NCBI GenBank assembly: GCA_009733775.1
Contig: WOGZ01000092.1
Span: 48,268-112,267, forward strand
Direction: 5' to 3'
Length of the DNA stretch: 64,000 bases
Source of the DNA: Alectoria sarmentosa
Taxonomy: Eukaryota; Ascomycota; Lecanoromycetes; Lecanorales; Parmeliaceae
Shown piece after piece: positions 53,301-64,000 of this stretch. The notes beneath the pieces were generated by a model, which saw only the letters and a list, made by a program, of their open reading frames with translations, did not search any database and had not been told where the DNA came from. Position 1 is the first letter of the stretch. Each line of letters opens with the position of its first letter. A program made the position numbers and the translations under genes.

Positions 53301-55166
53301 GTTCTAAAGAGTGAGCTTCTAGGCCGATGGCTGCAGAAATTAGTCTCCAATATCAATAGGGATAATCGCTGAGGTAGAGAGCCGTAATGTCAACACCTAC
53401 GCCCGGAGACTAGTATTGCCGGGAACGACGTCCTGGAGGCACACCAAGGTGCTTGGAAGTCGAGCTTCTCAGTACTGGCTAGGTCAGGCGCTGGCCTGTT
53501 GTTTGCAGAGTTCTAAAGTTGACTCCTAAGCTGATGTGTGACTGATAGAGAGCTGTCCTCAGATGAGGCCTTGTAAGATTCAAGCGGATGACAGAAGGTT
53601 GAGAAGGTTGAAGCGGAGGTGGTGCAAACCTTTGCAGCTCTTCCTCCCCACTTTGAACCCTGATGAGGTCAGCGACCGTTTGAAAAGGCCCAAATTTGTC
53701 TTGGCATTCTCCACGCGGGATAGCTTTACTGGGGCTGGTTATAGCATAGAGCTTTGTATTTGGCGCTGGACTTTTAGAGACGAGGTGGTGATGTGAATGG
53801 CAGAAATTTTCTTTTACATCAGAGGGAGCTCCGTCAAAGCTAAAGACGCGTCTTCTACTGCATTGCTCAAGTCAAGGTCGACGTGAACAAGAGCAGACCC
53901 TATCACAAAGGTAGTTGAAGCCACCAGCCAATAGTTTCGACATTGGCTTGCACATCTTGGGCCTACTCGGGACGAGGAGCCAACCGTAGTCATCCCACCA
54001 CCAGGAAAACTACCAAGTAGGTAGCCTTCAATCATGGCTTGTAAGTGGCTTTACAATTGACCGGTAGGTCAACACAGGTGATTTCTGTAGATGTTTATGC
54101 AAGTACGCATGAAGCGCTTGCAACACCACCATCTCACTCAGATATCTTCTTCGATGGCCTCAGCTAGAACCGCCTGAGGCTACTATTCTTTCTCCCTTGG
54201 ACATTGTTCTCGCATGCGAAGATTTGGCCGGCTAGGAAATTTTCAATTCCGCCAATGAGCACCTCAATCGTGCTAGACGGCTCCCATACGGGGGATGGGT
54301 TTCCTTGTTGAAAGGATGGTTGGTTCCCAGCCTCCTCCGGCCTGTTGCCATGCCAGCTACATGATTAGTACTGTATATAGGGTTCGCTCCAGGGGAGCTT
54401 TGGGAGAATAATAAACAATCCATCCTTCACATCACATCCCATCACATCATCATATTTCAACATTCCTTTCTTTTGGACGTCGTGTTTTTGATCCGAAGAT
54501 ATCAGCCAATGACCCAAGCTTCCAAAGCTCCAGTCCAGCCCAGTCCGGTAAGTAAGCCCGAGCTTCTCTATCAAGCTTCTTGTCCGTCATCCGCCAATGA
54601 CGAACAAGTCAATTTGCAGGCCCGAGGCGATTTGTCCTCCGGTCACTACGACGTCCGTACAAAGAGACAATCGTGCCACTTTCTACAAGTCAGCGACTTC
54701 GCCTTTCAAGACCCAAGTTTTTCAGTCCTGGTACGATCAAGGATTATGTCACTTTTGCAAAATTGAGGTTTTTGATTAGGCCGCTTTTTCTTACAAGTCG
54801 ACTATGGAGCTAACGGTTGGCACGTATCGTAGGGCTGACAGGGGTGCAAGAGCGCGTCCCGCCCGCGCGCCCAACGAGTCAGAGCAATGAGTCAATGTGA
54901 ATGCCAACATCACTGCCTCACTACTTTGACACAGATTGAGGCTAAGATATTGAGGAGGGTTGAAGTCGCCTGACCTGATTGGCTCGCTCTAATGTAGCCT
55001 TATGATGCTGCTTATGTGGACACTAATACTATTCTGCTGTCTACGAGTCATACCTTTGCGTTTCGTCGGAGCCTGCTCTTCCTTTCCTAATCACATCTGT
55101 TGTTCTTCGTCCCATCTTTCGTTCGACAACCTTGACCCAAGTTACGTTCCAGATATCGAATCTACA
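53301..55166. other. 1.9 kb intergenic region
   Basis: No convincing gene on either strand. Short frames at 53563-53796 and 54473-54766 lack recognisable motifs. A CATCACATC-type degenerate tandem lies near 54425-54450. The final 165 bp are the leader of the GDSL gene and are open in frame but look non-coding. Confidence 0.45.
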
Positions 55167-56045
55167 ATGGCAGACTCCGGCGCGATGATCGATCCGCTTC
55201 CCAAAAGTCTCCGCATCCTCTGCTTCGGCGACTCCTTGACAGCCGGCTACACGAGTTATGGTTGGGAATTTCATCCATACGCTGATCACCTGCGAGTTGG
55301 ACTTCAGCATACCCCGTCCATCTCCGACATCGAGGTTGATGTCGCAGGACTCTCTGGGGATCAGGTCCAAGGGAGCTACTTGCCTCGTATCAAAGCGAAG
55401 TGTGCAAACACAGAGTCACCTTACGATTGGATCGTAATTATGGGAGGCACGAACGACCTAGCTTGGGGCCAATCGCCAGATACGATCTACGAGGGACTGA
55501 GTAAGCCCTCCCTGCCACTGCCTCGTTACCTCTCAACCTCCCTTTTTGGCTCCTCCTCGCTGTCTACTCCAAGCCCGTTTCAAGACAGTGCGGTTGCTAA
55601 TTTGATTGTTACAGAGAAAGTATGGAAGGTGGCACTGGACACTGGAGCAAATGTGCTCGCGTTGAATGTATTAGAAGCCGATGGCTCAGGCGATAGAGTG
55701 AATTCGAAGCGCAATTCCCTGAACGATAAGATTGCCAACCATCAGCAAGAGAGATAGTACGTGCGCTGCTGTTGTTCCAGTCCTCTCTAAGCGACCATAT
55801 TCTGAGGCTCTTTGCTTTCGTGCTTATGAAGGCTAATAATACTAACAAATAGTTATTCTTTTGATATCTACAGCGCGATCCGATACACAGGTATCGACAA
55901 AGAATTACGGGAGAAGCTCTGGGATGACGGACTGCATCTCACATCCGAAGGCTACAAGGTCATGGGTGATGTCATCGCTGTTCGAATGCTTGAGCTCTTG
56001 AAGATGACCCAGCAACCGAAGAACATTGGCCCAATACCGAATTGA
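55167..56045 (+). CDS. SGNH/GDSL-type hydrolase
   Basis: Esterase/lipase-like hydrolase. Three exons: 55167-55500, 55615-55756, 55853-56045; 223 codons, 222 aa. Block I SLRILCFGDSLTAGYTSYG holds the nucleophile Ser, block III is VIMGGTNDLAW with the Asn of the oxyanion hole, and block V DGLHLTSEGY contributes the Asp-His pair; the glycine of block II lies in VAGLSGDQV. All four SGNH residues are therefore present. The start at 55167 (MADSGAMID) avoids an upstream hydrophobic leader that begins at 55002, which could instead be a signal anchor, so secretion cannot be excluded. Splice joins restore LKKVWKVAL and RYYSFDIYS. Confidence 0.88.
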
Positions 56046-56327
56046 ATGGATCGAACTCCAGACTCTGAGAAGAATATAGAACTTGTCTTCGTACATGCGC
56101 TCTCTTGAAATTGTGGAAATTGCATATCGTTATACCATTCCTCGCTTATCTGACACCACGCGCGCGAGGATGGTGCATTCTCCAAGCCACTACCAATTCC
56201 ACTTTACGCGGTTTTGTCTGACGCGTCGAACCATTTGAAGTCGCGATACTCCCCAGGTATCACCTTTCTACGTCCGGACTGAGCGCTTGCTGTACTATCC
56301 TCATCCTCCAAGTCACTCGAGCCAAAG

Positions 56328-59300
56328 ATGATCACTTCTAGCGTTGCAGCACTTGTCTTGGCTTACCTGAGAGCAGTGCAAGCTCAAGCGACAATTTGCT
56401 TGGCAACATATGGGGGCGTGGCGACCAGGTACATCTCCAGTGCTACAGAGCTCAAATAGTTCTTCCTTGAGCTTCCAAGCAGTTGGTCGTATATCTTTCA
56501 GAGCGCGGGCCAGCCCAACAGATATTTCAAGGTCATACTAATGTCGCGTGAACTAGTGTACCTCCCCCAGGACGAGATTTCATCATCCAAGTTAGCCCAT
56601 ATCTAAGTCCGTTCAATCCTGGAGACCCTGGCTCGGGCTATCTCGACTCCACTGGCCAGCTTCAATCACTTTGCCAAAAATCCTCAACTTTCATCCTGAG
56701 TAGCGGGCTACTATATTCCGGACGCGATAGAGTCTCAGTCGCGCCAGGGGTGCCATTCATGCGTTTCGGGGCGTCTGAATATGTGGAAGCTATAGACAAC
56801 ATTTTCGCAGTAGATGAAGGAGAAGGGGAAATGGTGTGGAACAACGAGATGTTTGAAGATGGCACAGCTAGATTCTGTGCTGATTCGACTGATGGTCTCT
56901 ATGGAGTGTTCTTGGGATCTTTGCCAGAGAACTGCACTGCGACTGAGTTGAGAGTTCAAAATCGTGAGTTGGCAAAAACGGGAGAGTTTAGCATGATATT
57001 TGATTATCGCTAATCTTTTTTCCCTTGACAGCTGCCTCTTGCTCAAACCTGCCAAAGCCATTTCCAGTCCTGCCCACAATTCTTGGCAATCAAACATCCC
57101 TGGTGGTACCGACGGCCAGCATAAGTGGACCACCTAGGCAGTTACAATCACAATCACAACTACAGCCACAAATACAGCCACAACTACAGCCACAAATACA
57201 ACCACAACTACAACCACCTCTCATCAGCTCTCTTCTTAATCTCAACGCTTCATCGACTACGTCATCTATGCTATACAGTCCATCCTTGAGTCTCAACAGC
57301 TCTTCTAGCAGTCTTCCCATTTTCTCTTCAAGTTCCAGCAATTCCTCCACCATTCCTTCTATTCCCATAACTTTACCAAGCTTGTCTCAGACTTCTGTCA
57401 ATTCTACGGGCTCCTTCGTCGCCTTTACTACATTCACTCTGACTAGTGCTAGTGCCAGCACTACATCGGTGTCGAGTTCTAGCACCACACCAGCATCGAA
57501 CTTCAAAGACCCAATTGCGCAAGCCAGTTCCATTATTGCTCAAGATAGACTCACCGTATGGTGCACCGATGTCCTCGGGTACACTATTCCTCCCCAAATG
57601 ACGGTCACCATCGTCTCGAATGTCTCAGCTACGTCCGTTGTGACAACGCGACCGATAAACGATACGACGACAAATCCTGCGACCCTAACCTCGACCGAGA
57701 CTGAAAGAATACCCTCTTTCAATATCACAATAACCACAACGCCCACTGTCACCGACACTGTCACTACCACAGACGAGGTTGTAACAATTGAGACCACTAC
57801 AGTTCTAGGTCCGTCACTCGGTGCTGAAAAGCGTGGTTTGCCATACCTGCCCGGGAAACCATATATTGTCGACGGACAGCAACCGCGACTTGTAGCCGCC
57901 AGCGACAACACGACGTCAGCCGTTAGCAATGCAACGATGGTTAGCAGCGGTACCTTACCAGCCAGTACTAATGTCATATCGATCAATAGCTACGCAACTA
58001 CGGCGGGCAATCATACATCATTGATTAGCAACTATACACTACCAGCCAGCAGCTCTGCAACACCATTCAGGAGCAACGCAACATCCAGGGTCAATGGAAC
58101 ATCAGCTATTACCAACGTTACAGGATTGAGAACCATCACAACGCCAGTGGTCCTACAGACTTTCAATCCCAGCATCATCAACGCAGCATGCTCCCAGAAC
58201 GCCGTTATGCCAACTCCTCTGCCCAATGTCACGACTTCCGTAACGACCACCTTCATCTATACGAATTACATTAAGCAGCCGTACGCAACATTGAACACGA
58301 CCTACATCATACCCGTAAACACCACCATCAACAATGGCAACCACTCCATCACAATGACCGCGACTCCAATAACAAAAGATGTCACAGACGTGGCTACAAC
58401 AACCTCAACTATCACCTCGTCCATTGTCACCTTTCCCAGTAACGTTCCCACCCTTATCCTAACTTCAGCCGTCCCACTAGGCCCCTTCAATCCAGACGGC
58501 GCTCCGCCACCAGACATAGACGACGCCGCCTACGAGCTCACCCTGCCGTTCCAGATGCGAATGTTCGAACACTCCTCCAACATCGTTTGGGTCTCAAGCA
58601 ACGGAGTCAGTCCACCTCCTCCCTCATTCCTTCCATCAATTAGGAACCCCGGCACTAACCGTCCCCAACCCTCCAGATCCTCTCCCTCGACAACGGCACC
58701 CGCGAATACGACAACGAATGCCTCCCTTCCATCGGCAACGAAGACTACCCCAACGATCCCGTGCCACCTTACTCCGCCTTCCCCTACTGGGACGACACTT
58801 ACATCTACGCCGGCCAACCCCAAGGCATCTACTACACCTACGGCAACGGGCTCCAGAACAACATCACCACGCAAACCGACACCCCGCCCGCCACGAATGT
58901 CACGTTCGAGTACTATCTCAGTCACTGCTGCGGCAACGGCGACGGCGGCAACGAGAAGTATTATCATTACACGGTCTTTTATGACAGTTTGAGCCCGGGC
59001 GTCTTTACATATCGGTATTATCAGATTAGCGGGAATGGGACTAGTGCTACGGTTGGCATACAGGATTACCGTATGTTGCTCCTTCGATTTCTCCACCTTC
59101 TTCCCTCCCCCACAGACCCTCTCCCCCCCCCTTCCTCTCTTTCACTCTCGCGCTCTATCGCTTGCACTCATACCGCATAAACTCCTGCTAGCGTTTCTCC
59201 CTTACTAACGCCGTTCTTGCAACCAGTCGCCAACACAGCAATCACCTATTCCTGCAATCAAGCCACCGTAACGCCGGGACTCGAGGTCGTGATCAATTCC

Positions 59301-59336
59301 ATCATCGGCACCGTGCAGCAGAGCAATTTTCAATGA
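56328..59336 (+). CDS. Secreted Ser/Thr-rich DUF7908 protein with C-terminal beta-rich domain
   Basis: Five exons: 56328-56428, 56557-56963, 57032-58605, 58677-59070, 59227-59336; 862 codons, 861 aa. A signal peptide ends near VQAQA. Residues about 35-175 match the fungal DUF7908 layout: PPPGRDFIIQV, STFILSSGLLYS, FMRFGASEYVEAID, MVWNNEMFEDGTARFC and GVFLGSLPENCTATEL. A long Ser/Thr/Pro-rich, N-glycosylation-rich stalk (about 175-690) follows, including a Gln-Pro-Leu repeat at about residues 210-232 and TVTDTVTTT-type repeats. The C-terminal 170 residues form a second, beta-rich module (AFPYWDDTYIYAGQPQGIYY, TFEYYLSHCC) seen in other fungal secreted proteins. No GPI signal. A cell-wall or matrix role is inferred. 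Confidence 0.85.
57142..57217 (+). repeat. CAA/CAG-type repeat encoding Gln-Pro-Leu units
   Basis: About six imperfect units of CACAACTACAGC/CACAAATACAGC, coding QLQPQIQPQLQPQ in the DUF7908 protein stalk. Confidence 0.8.
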
Positions 59337-61178
59337 ATCAGCCAAAGCAATATGAGTGCGGGATTTGGAGGGATGAAAGAAGGAGTGGGAAGCCACATGG
59401 GGGGGAGATTGGCGGCAATGAATTTACGACTTCGATTTAAAAAAGGAGGAACTTCTACTTTCGTCTGGATAGGTTAGGATTGAAACGCACGGATTATGAC
59501 TTTCGGGACGGACTCTTCTGGGGCGGTGGGTTTATTTTGATTGAAACGATAGCGAATGCAAAGTATTTGGGACTAGTACCGAAAAAATCTCTTTTGCTAT
59601 TCTTGCCAAGTGCTGTGATGTTATACCACCCCAGCGATGCCACATTCCAACCATATCTTGAGAAAAGCCAGGGATGGGCTCACTACTCCATTTCCCATGG
59701 CTTCAACAGCTCACCGGGCCATCTTTCGCCAATCAATCTCAACCGCGAATCCAGTTTAACAACATAAGATACATACCTCGAATACAAAGAGATCACGTCG
59801 CCAGCCTTTGATCCTCTCCGCACACCCACATCTAACAGCGCCCCTCGACTGCCATCATTGCCTCGCCCTCTCTTCTGCCAGCCCGCAACGACCCTATAGC
59901 CCCATCCCTTCCCTTCCCTTCTCTTCTCTCCGCCTAGCCCTCGTCGATCGAGGTAGGATTCAACCCCCCCTTCCAAGCCCAAGCCCAAGCCCAAACCCCT
60001 CCCCCGACCTCCCCCATCATCTCCCAGCAGCGCTTTCCATCTCTCTCGCCCTCATCTCAAACATAGCCGATCAGCACTACAGGATACCGCTTCAGTCAAA
60101 AGAAGCCATGCCAGTCCTGCTCAAAACGAACAGATGCGGAGAGTGGATTCGTAGAGACTTGGAGTTAGAGGCTGCTTTCGCACCTTAGGGAGAGGAATGG
60201 TGAACAGTCGAGGTACACTACACTCAGCGGAGGTTTCAAAAGCCGTGGAGGAGGAGGAGGAACGAAGGAGGAGGTGAAAGAACGGACGGAGAGAGATGGC
60301 TGGTGCAAATAACGCTGTAGTCTGAGTGGGGGTTAGTCAGCAAAGTGCTCGGAGTGGAACAGAGGAAAGGGCTAGGGGGAGAGAAGGAAGGAAAGAAGGA
60401 AGGAAGGGAAGGAGGGGGTAAGCCACCTCGTAGCAACGTGTGGTTGCGTTAATAGTGAGTGAGTCAAACCAAAAGATGCGAGAAGATCTGATAAAGCACT
60501 GTAGCCCCATTGGCATCGCATTCCTCTTTGAACACGTTGCCGCAGGCGTCACGAATGGAGGTCATGCCTGCGAGACGGTCGGTGCGGTTCCTGGTGTACG
60601 CAGCGAGTTTGAGAGCGAGCGTGGATTTGTGTGTCGAGGATTGGCGGCCTTGTGGCGTAGTCTTATGCCTGAGCCATGGGGTCCAGGTCAAGGGGCCTCG
60701 GTCTTGGAGTATTGAGGCTGTTTGAGTTGCTCCGTTTTCTAACCCTCCATTGCCGTCGGTGATCCCTTCGGTCCGGGCTCCCCGGGTTTTCCGCCGTAGT
60801 ACCCAGGTGTTCGGGTTTGATTTGGCGGTGCAACGATCATCATTCTCCCTTGCTTGCAAATGAAGTAGCGTAGTGTTTGGTTTAAAAAAGGCTGTCTAGG
60901 AAAGAGTCTGGTTGAAAGGATACGTGTCATGTCCAATAAACACCTACAATGGGAGGGAAAAAACGTGGTCACGGTGGCAGCAACGTGGGAGTTTGCAGAT
61001 GCAAAGCAAAATTTGATCTACTGCTGATGCTAATTCATGATGCCTCGTTCGTCGTTGAACGTCCACGACTATCGTATCATCCGTCGAATCGGTCTATCAT
61101 TCCCACAGAAGTATCACCAGCAGCTTGAGTCCACCTTCAAACCAGTGTCCGTCTCAGGTCGGGATCGAAGACATGCAT
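59337..61178. other. 1.8 kb intergenic region
   Basis: No convincing gene. Contains CCCAAG tandem units near 59977-59996 (like those at 11300), and a purine GGAAGGAA microsatellite near 60380-60420. A Pro/Gly-rich frame near 60740-60970 has no support. Confidence 0.45.
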
Positions 61179-61558
61179 CTAGGTCTAGGACAAAGTTAGC
61201 TCAGGGTCGAAATGAATGTAAGGAGGATTGGACATACAGAGTGCTTGACCTCGCCGGCCTTGTCACTAACGGCGTCCTTTGCAGCTGAAGCACGGGTGCT
61301 GGCATCTGCGTCACCGTCCTTTGCAACTTCTGTACTCTTGGTCAGCGGGCATACGTTGATGATATGGTGGAGGGATCAAAAACGTACGCTTGTTGCCCTC
61401 CTTGCTCGCTTGGTCGGCCGTGCCCTTGAGGGAGTCAGATGCCGAGTTTGCGGTGCTTGAGATGGTGTCGGTGGCAGAGCTGGCCATGTTCCTGAACAAA
61501 GAGTCAGTGGGTGGGAGGTAGGCCTTGCTGCTGTTGGTACTTACTTAGCAGCGTCCAT
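61179..61558 (-). CDS. Glucose-repressible / stress protein Grg1 (CCG-1-like)
   Basis: Small hydrophilic protein of the Grg1/CCG-1 family, whose Neurospora member is induced by glucose starvation, light and clock control. Four exons: 61558-61545 (14 nt), 61491-61388, 61329-61238, 61184-61179; 72 codons, 71 aa, the usual length of the family. The product begins MDAAKNMASSATDTISSTAN and includes SKEGNKQVAKDGDADASTRA and SAAKDAVSDKAGEVKHST. The very small first and last exons (14 and 6 nt) make this gene easy to miss. The last exon carries only Thr and the stop; relatives often have a longer DVHKQ-type tail, so the C-terminus is uncertain. Confidence 0.82.
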
Positions 61559-61669
61559 TTTGAGTGAGTGAGATGATGAAAATTTGTTTTGAAATGTGGT
61601 GTGTGGTTTGAAGTTGGGTGAGGATTGTAAGAGTGAGTTGTTGTAAGGAAGAAGAAATATGGGTGTGAG

Positions 61670-61690
61670 AAGGCCTTTTATTTACTCGAG
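61670..61690 (-). promoter_or_regulatory. TATA-like element upstream of Grg1-like gene
   Basis: On the minus strand the sequence reads AGTAAATAAAAGGCC about 115-125 nt before the start codon, a reasonable TATA variant for a highly expressed small gene. The following leader is rich in CT. Confidence 0.35.
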
Positions 61691-63521
61691 CCTGCCCCGC
61701 GTACGTCACACAAGAAGCGGGGTCTTAGCGCGCTTGCTCCACCCTGTGACCGTGTCTGCGGGCCTGTGACGCCACAAAACTGTGAATTGCCACAAGCGAA
61801 GAGGCAAGTGCAAGCGGAGTCCCCCGAGATTCGATCGCCTTTTAATTTCGGCTATGCTGATCTGTCGCTCATTCGCTGGCTACGAAGGAGCCTTTTGAGG
61901 CTAGCGAGCTCATTAACCAAAATGGGCCTAGCAATCAGGCTGATGATTGGACAGGCAGTCGTCGCCACCCCCACAGGATGCGTCAAGGCTACAAGTGGAC
62001 CTCGGGCTTGGAAGCCTGCCAAGCAATTCACTGCACGTGAGCAAATCCGATTTTTTCTTTCCTTGGCAGCAGGACTAGGACTAGAGTACGAGAGCAAGAC
62101 GCAGATGAAGATTTTTTCCTCTCCTTGGCTCTCGCATCAGGCGCTCACGGCCTGCGATTGGTAGACGTGGGCCATGGAGTCTAATTAAGGTCATTTGCGT
62201 TGTGGCTCCACAGGCTCCACAGGCTCCACAGTCTTTGACCTTCCCTACGGTGAAGCCTTGTGACTGTACAGCCCTACTCTTCTCCACACTGAGTAGAAGG
62301 TCACAGGGGATTTGGGCCAGAATTATGGCGGCTAAGAACCTGCACTGTGTGGAGCATGGAATCCAGAACCAAAGAGGAGACTTTATGATAACAAGCTCAC
62401 TGCAACGTAACAATCGCCTGAACCAGCGTAGTCTCCACTGGCTGATCCCTCATGCTCTCCGATATCTCTTTCGGTATCACAGCCGGCCAAATGTATATTT
62501 GCACCTTGTAGCCTTTGTGGTGTTCGATATCCTCGGGAACGGTTTCGATCTTTCCCACGGTCCAAAGCCCATGGCAATTTTGGTAGTCATCTCAAAGCTA
62601 GTAGACCGTGATGGATCACCGACCAAGCTAGAAGAGAGGCTGGATTCGCCCTCGTAGCAAGTCACGTTCACAAGACCTTTGTGATCCTAGCATTTATTAA
62701 GGGATTAGTCATTTCTTTGGATGAGACACTCGCTACACTTAGGACTTGAACCCACTCTTCCAAGACACTTTCGTGAAGAGTGTCAAGATTTGGAGTTCCC
62801 AGCCTCCTTCCAGCCCTTTTGTTAGCCAGCAAACTTATCTAGTATGGTACATAAGACCAGCTGAGAGCCAAGGGACGATAATCTATCCATTCTACACACT
62901 ACATACCTGAATTTTGACAAGGAGTAGCAGTAACACAACGTCCGCATTGAAACCCCCAACACGTTGTCATGTTGTCATCATCTGCTACGAGTTCTTGTCT
63001 CTCAGAATCCCGCTAACATTGCAAATCCATATGAGTGGAGAGAAGACGCCGTTCGCATAGACCACGAAATAGGTGAGCCGTATCCGTGGAGCAGCACAAC
63101 TGCCCAGCATGCAGGCAGGCGCGCCAGGTGTCAGTTGACGGGAATGACGAAGCCGATTTTCCTCACCAGACATGCATCGTGAGAGAAACGAAAGTTGCCT
63201 TTCTCATCCAGCCGAGGGCTTGATCTACCCGACAACTACTTTCGGGCGAATTGGAGCGATCAGATTAAATAGCAGAGTACCTGCCTCTTGGTTTCGTCGG
63301 GTCGGAATGGCGTTGATCAGGCAAATCGTGCGGGAGAAGACTCTGCCTTAGCATAGCTTACAGGCATGGTCCCTCATCCTGTGTTCCGACTGCAAAATAA
63401 GCAACCAAACCACGATCAAAACCTTTCTCCAACCCAGAGCAAACGTAGTCTCACAAGGTTTGTACTCTCACTTCTCGGCGAATGAATAACGGTACTTGCA
63501 AAGAAACAGTCATGATTTATT
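61691..63521. other. 1.8 kb region without credible genes
   Basis: Short frames here (for example 62202-62657) have no recognised motifs. A CTCCACAGG tandem (three copies) lies at about 62205-62231. A short inverted AGAGTG/CACTCT pair is near 62753-62782. Possibly eroded repeat DNA. Confidence 0.4.
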
Positions 63522-63867
63522 ATGTCATGCCGCACGACTTCTAGGACTAAAGCCGAGAGATTGGTATTCAAAATATGCATTGACTTCGGGACCACATACA
63601 GCGCTGTATCATATGTTCATTATGATCTTGTGGGAGACCGCGCAGAGCGATCGCAGCTCCGAGTGGGCAATTTTGTTCTATCCAGACTGAAATTCATGCA
63701 TTCTCCCACGCCACCGCAGATCAGAACTCAACTAGTCTGATATAAAAATGACTGGATCTGGGGTGATAAAGTGGACGCCATTATTCGCAGAGACCATGAA
63801 TCTGGAAACGAGAATCAAATAACTTCGCTGAAACTAGCGCTTCTCGACGACGAAATAACCGAACCTA
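63522..63867 (+). pseudogene. Hsp70-like protein fragment, interrupted
   Basis: The frame that starts at 63522 contains KICIDFGTTYSAVSYV, the phosphate-1 loop of the Hsp70/actin ATPase fold ((I/V)GIDFGTT(Y/N)S), as in fungal Hsp70-like proteins. It reaches an in-frame TGA at 63738-63740, but the same frame continues YKNDWIWGDKVDAIIRRDHE and LKLALLDDE, which still resembles the family. It is then cut at 63868 by the MITE. Only the N-terminal about 115 residues are in the window; whether the rest lies beyond the element cannot be seen. Stop plus insertion argue for a pseudogene, though a small intron around the stop cannot be excluded. Confidence 0.6.
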
Positions 63868-64000
63868 TTTAGCGTTTTCAAAACCAGTTGGAATGTCTTG
63901 GCATTTTCAAAAAAAACACACCACCTACAATTTTGTACTGTAGCACCAACATCGGACAACGTACCTTATCAATATCGCTGCTACCGTCAGAATAAGTCCC
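63868..64000. mobile_element. Second copy of the MITE-like element (truncated by window end)
   Basis: Starts TTTAGCGTTTTCAAAACCAG after a TA dinucleotide and aligns over its whole visible length with 45361-45490. It has one internal divergence, a short A-rich replacement near 63910-63925, and the last 71 bp match with one difference. Its right arm lies outside the window. Confidence 0.85.

Noticed and set aside
60739..60972. Collagen-like Gly-Pro frame (GEPGPKGSP)
   Set aside because: Only a short accidental run, no repeats beyond it and competing frames of equal length.
62740..62805. tRNA-like sequence on the minus strand (GGGTTCAAGTCC resembling a B box)
   Set aside because: No matching A box, acceptor stem or T-stem pairing around it.

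Overview
The window is nuclear DNA of a filamentous ascomycete (Pezizomycotina; Dothideomycetes is my guess, not proven). The genes are interrupted by short introns (mostly 44-130 nt, GTAAGT-type donors and CTAAC/CTGAC-type branch points). Families such as Grg1/CCG-1, DUF7908, DUF6601, S28 peptidases, CBM18 proteins and FET3/FTR1 are typical of these fungi. There are no operons, rRNA genes or CRISPR arrays, and no tRNA gene could be supported. All gene models were spliced by eye; where exon sums are given, reading frames close exactly.

Region 0-14 kb: ribonuclease Z (-), a secreted three-module chitin-binding protein (+), tRNA pseudouridine synthase Pus7/TruD (-) and, divergent from it, a stand-alone SRA-YDG protein (+). 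Region 14-19 kb: a high-affinity reductive iron-uptake pair, FET3 ferroxidase (-) and FTR1 permease (+), transcribed divergently from a 1.35 kb promoter that holds five exact ATCWGATAA siderophore-GATA-factor motifs. FET3 appears to contain an AT-AC intron. Region 19-30 kb: a BTB-like protein, a von Willebrand A protein, a repeat-rich stretch with a poly-C tract, a frameshifted SET-MYND pseudogene (-), a secreted S28 serine peptidase and a small unknown protein.

Region 30-45 kb: a large unknown protein (-), a peroxisomal acyl-CoA thioesterase ending in SKL with a 20-nt microexon, a weak TPR-like gene candidate, a DUF6601 membrane protein, a small unknown ORF, and a GC-rich convergent pair of aldo-keto reductase (+) and class III aminotransferase (-). 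Region 45-54 kb: a roughly 353 bp inverted-repeat element (MITE-like), two F-box/LRR-type paralogues (-), a decayed C-terminal fragment of the same F-box family, and an intact TPR-MYND-SET gene that is the paralogue of the pseudogene at 24-25 kb. Region 54-64 kb: a GDSL/SGNH hydrolase, a large secreted Ser/Thr-rich DUF7908 protein, a Grg1-like stress protein (-), and an Hsp70-like fragment broken by a stop codon and by a second copy of the MITE that runs off the window end.

Functionally, the only clear linked system is the FET3-FTR1 iron-uptake locus (copper-dependent oxidation of Fe(II) coupled to permeation). Ribonuclease Z and Pus7 are both RNA-maturation housekeeping enzymes but sit in separate transcription units. 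The rest is a mosaic of housekeeping genes and fungal accessory families with signs of duplication, decay and small-transposon activity. I found no plainly new multigene system; the strongest unusual observations are the FET3 AT-AC intron, the solo SRA protein, the active/decayed SET-MYND pair and the MITE inserted into an Hsp70-like gene.
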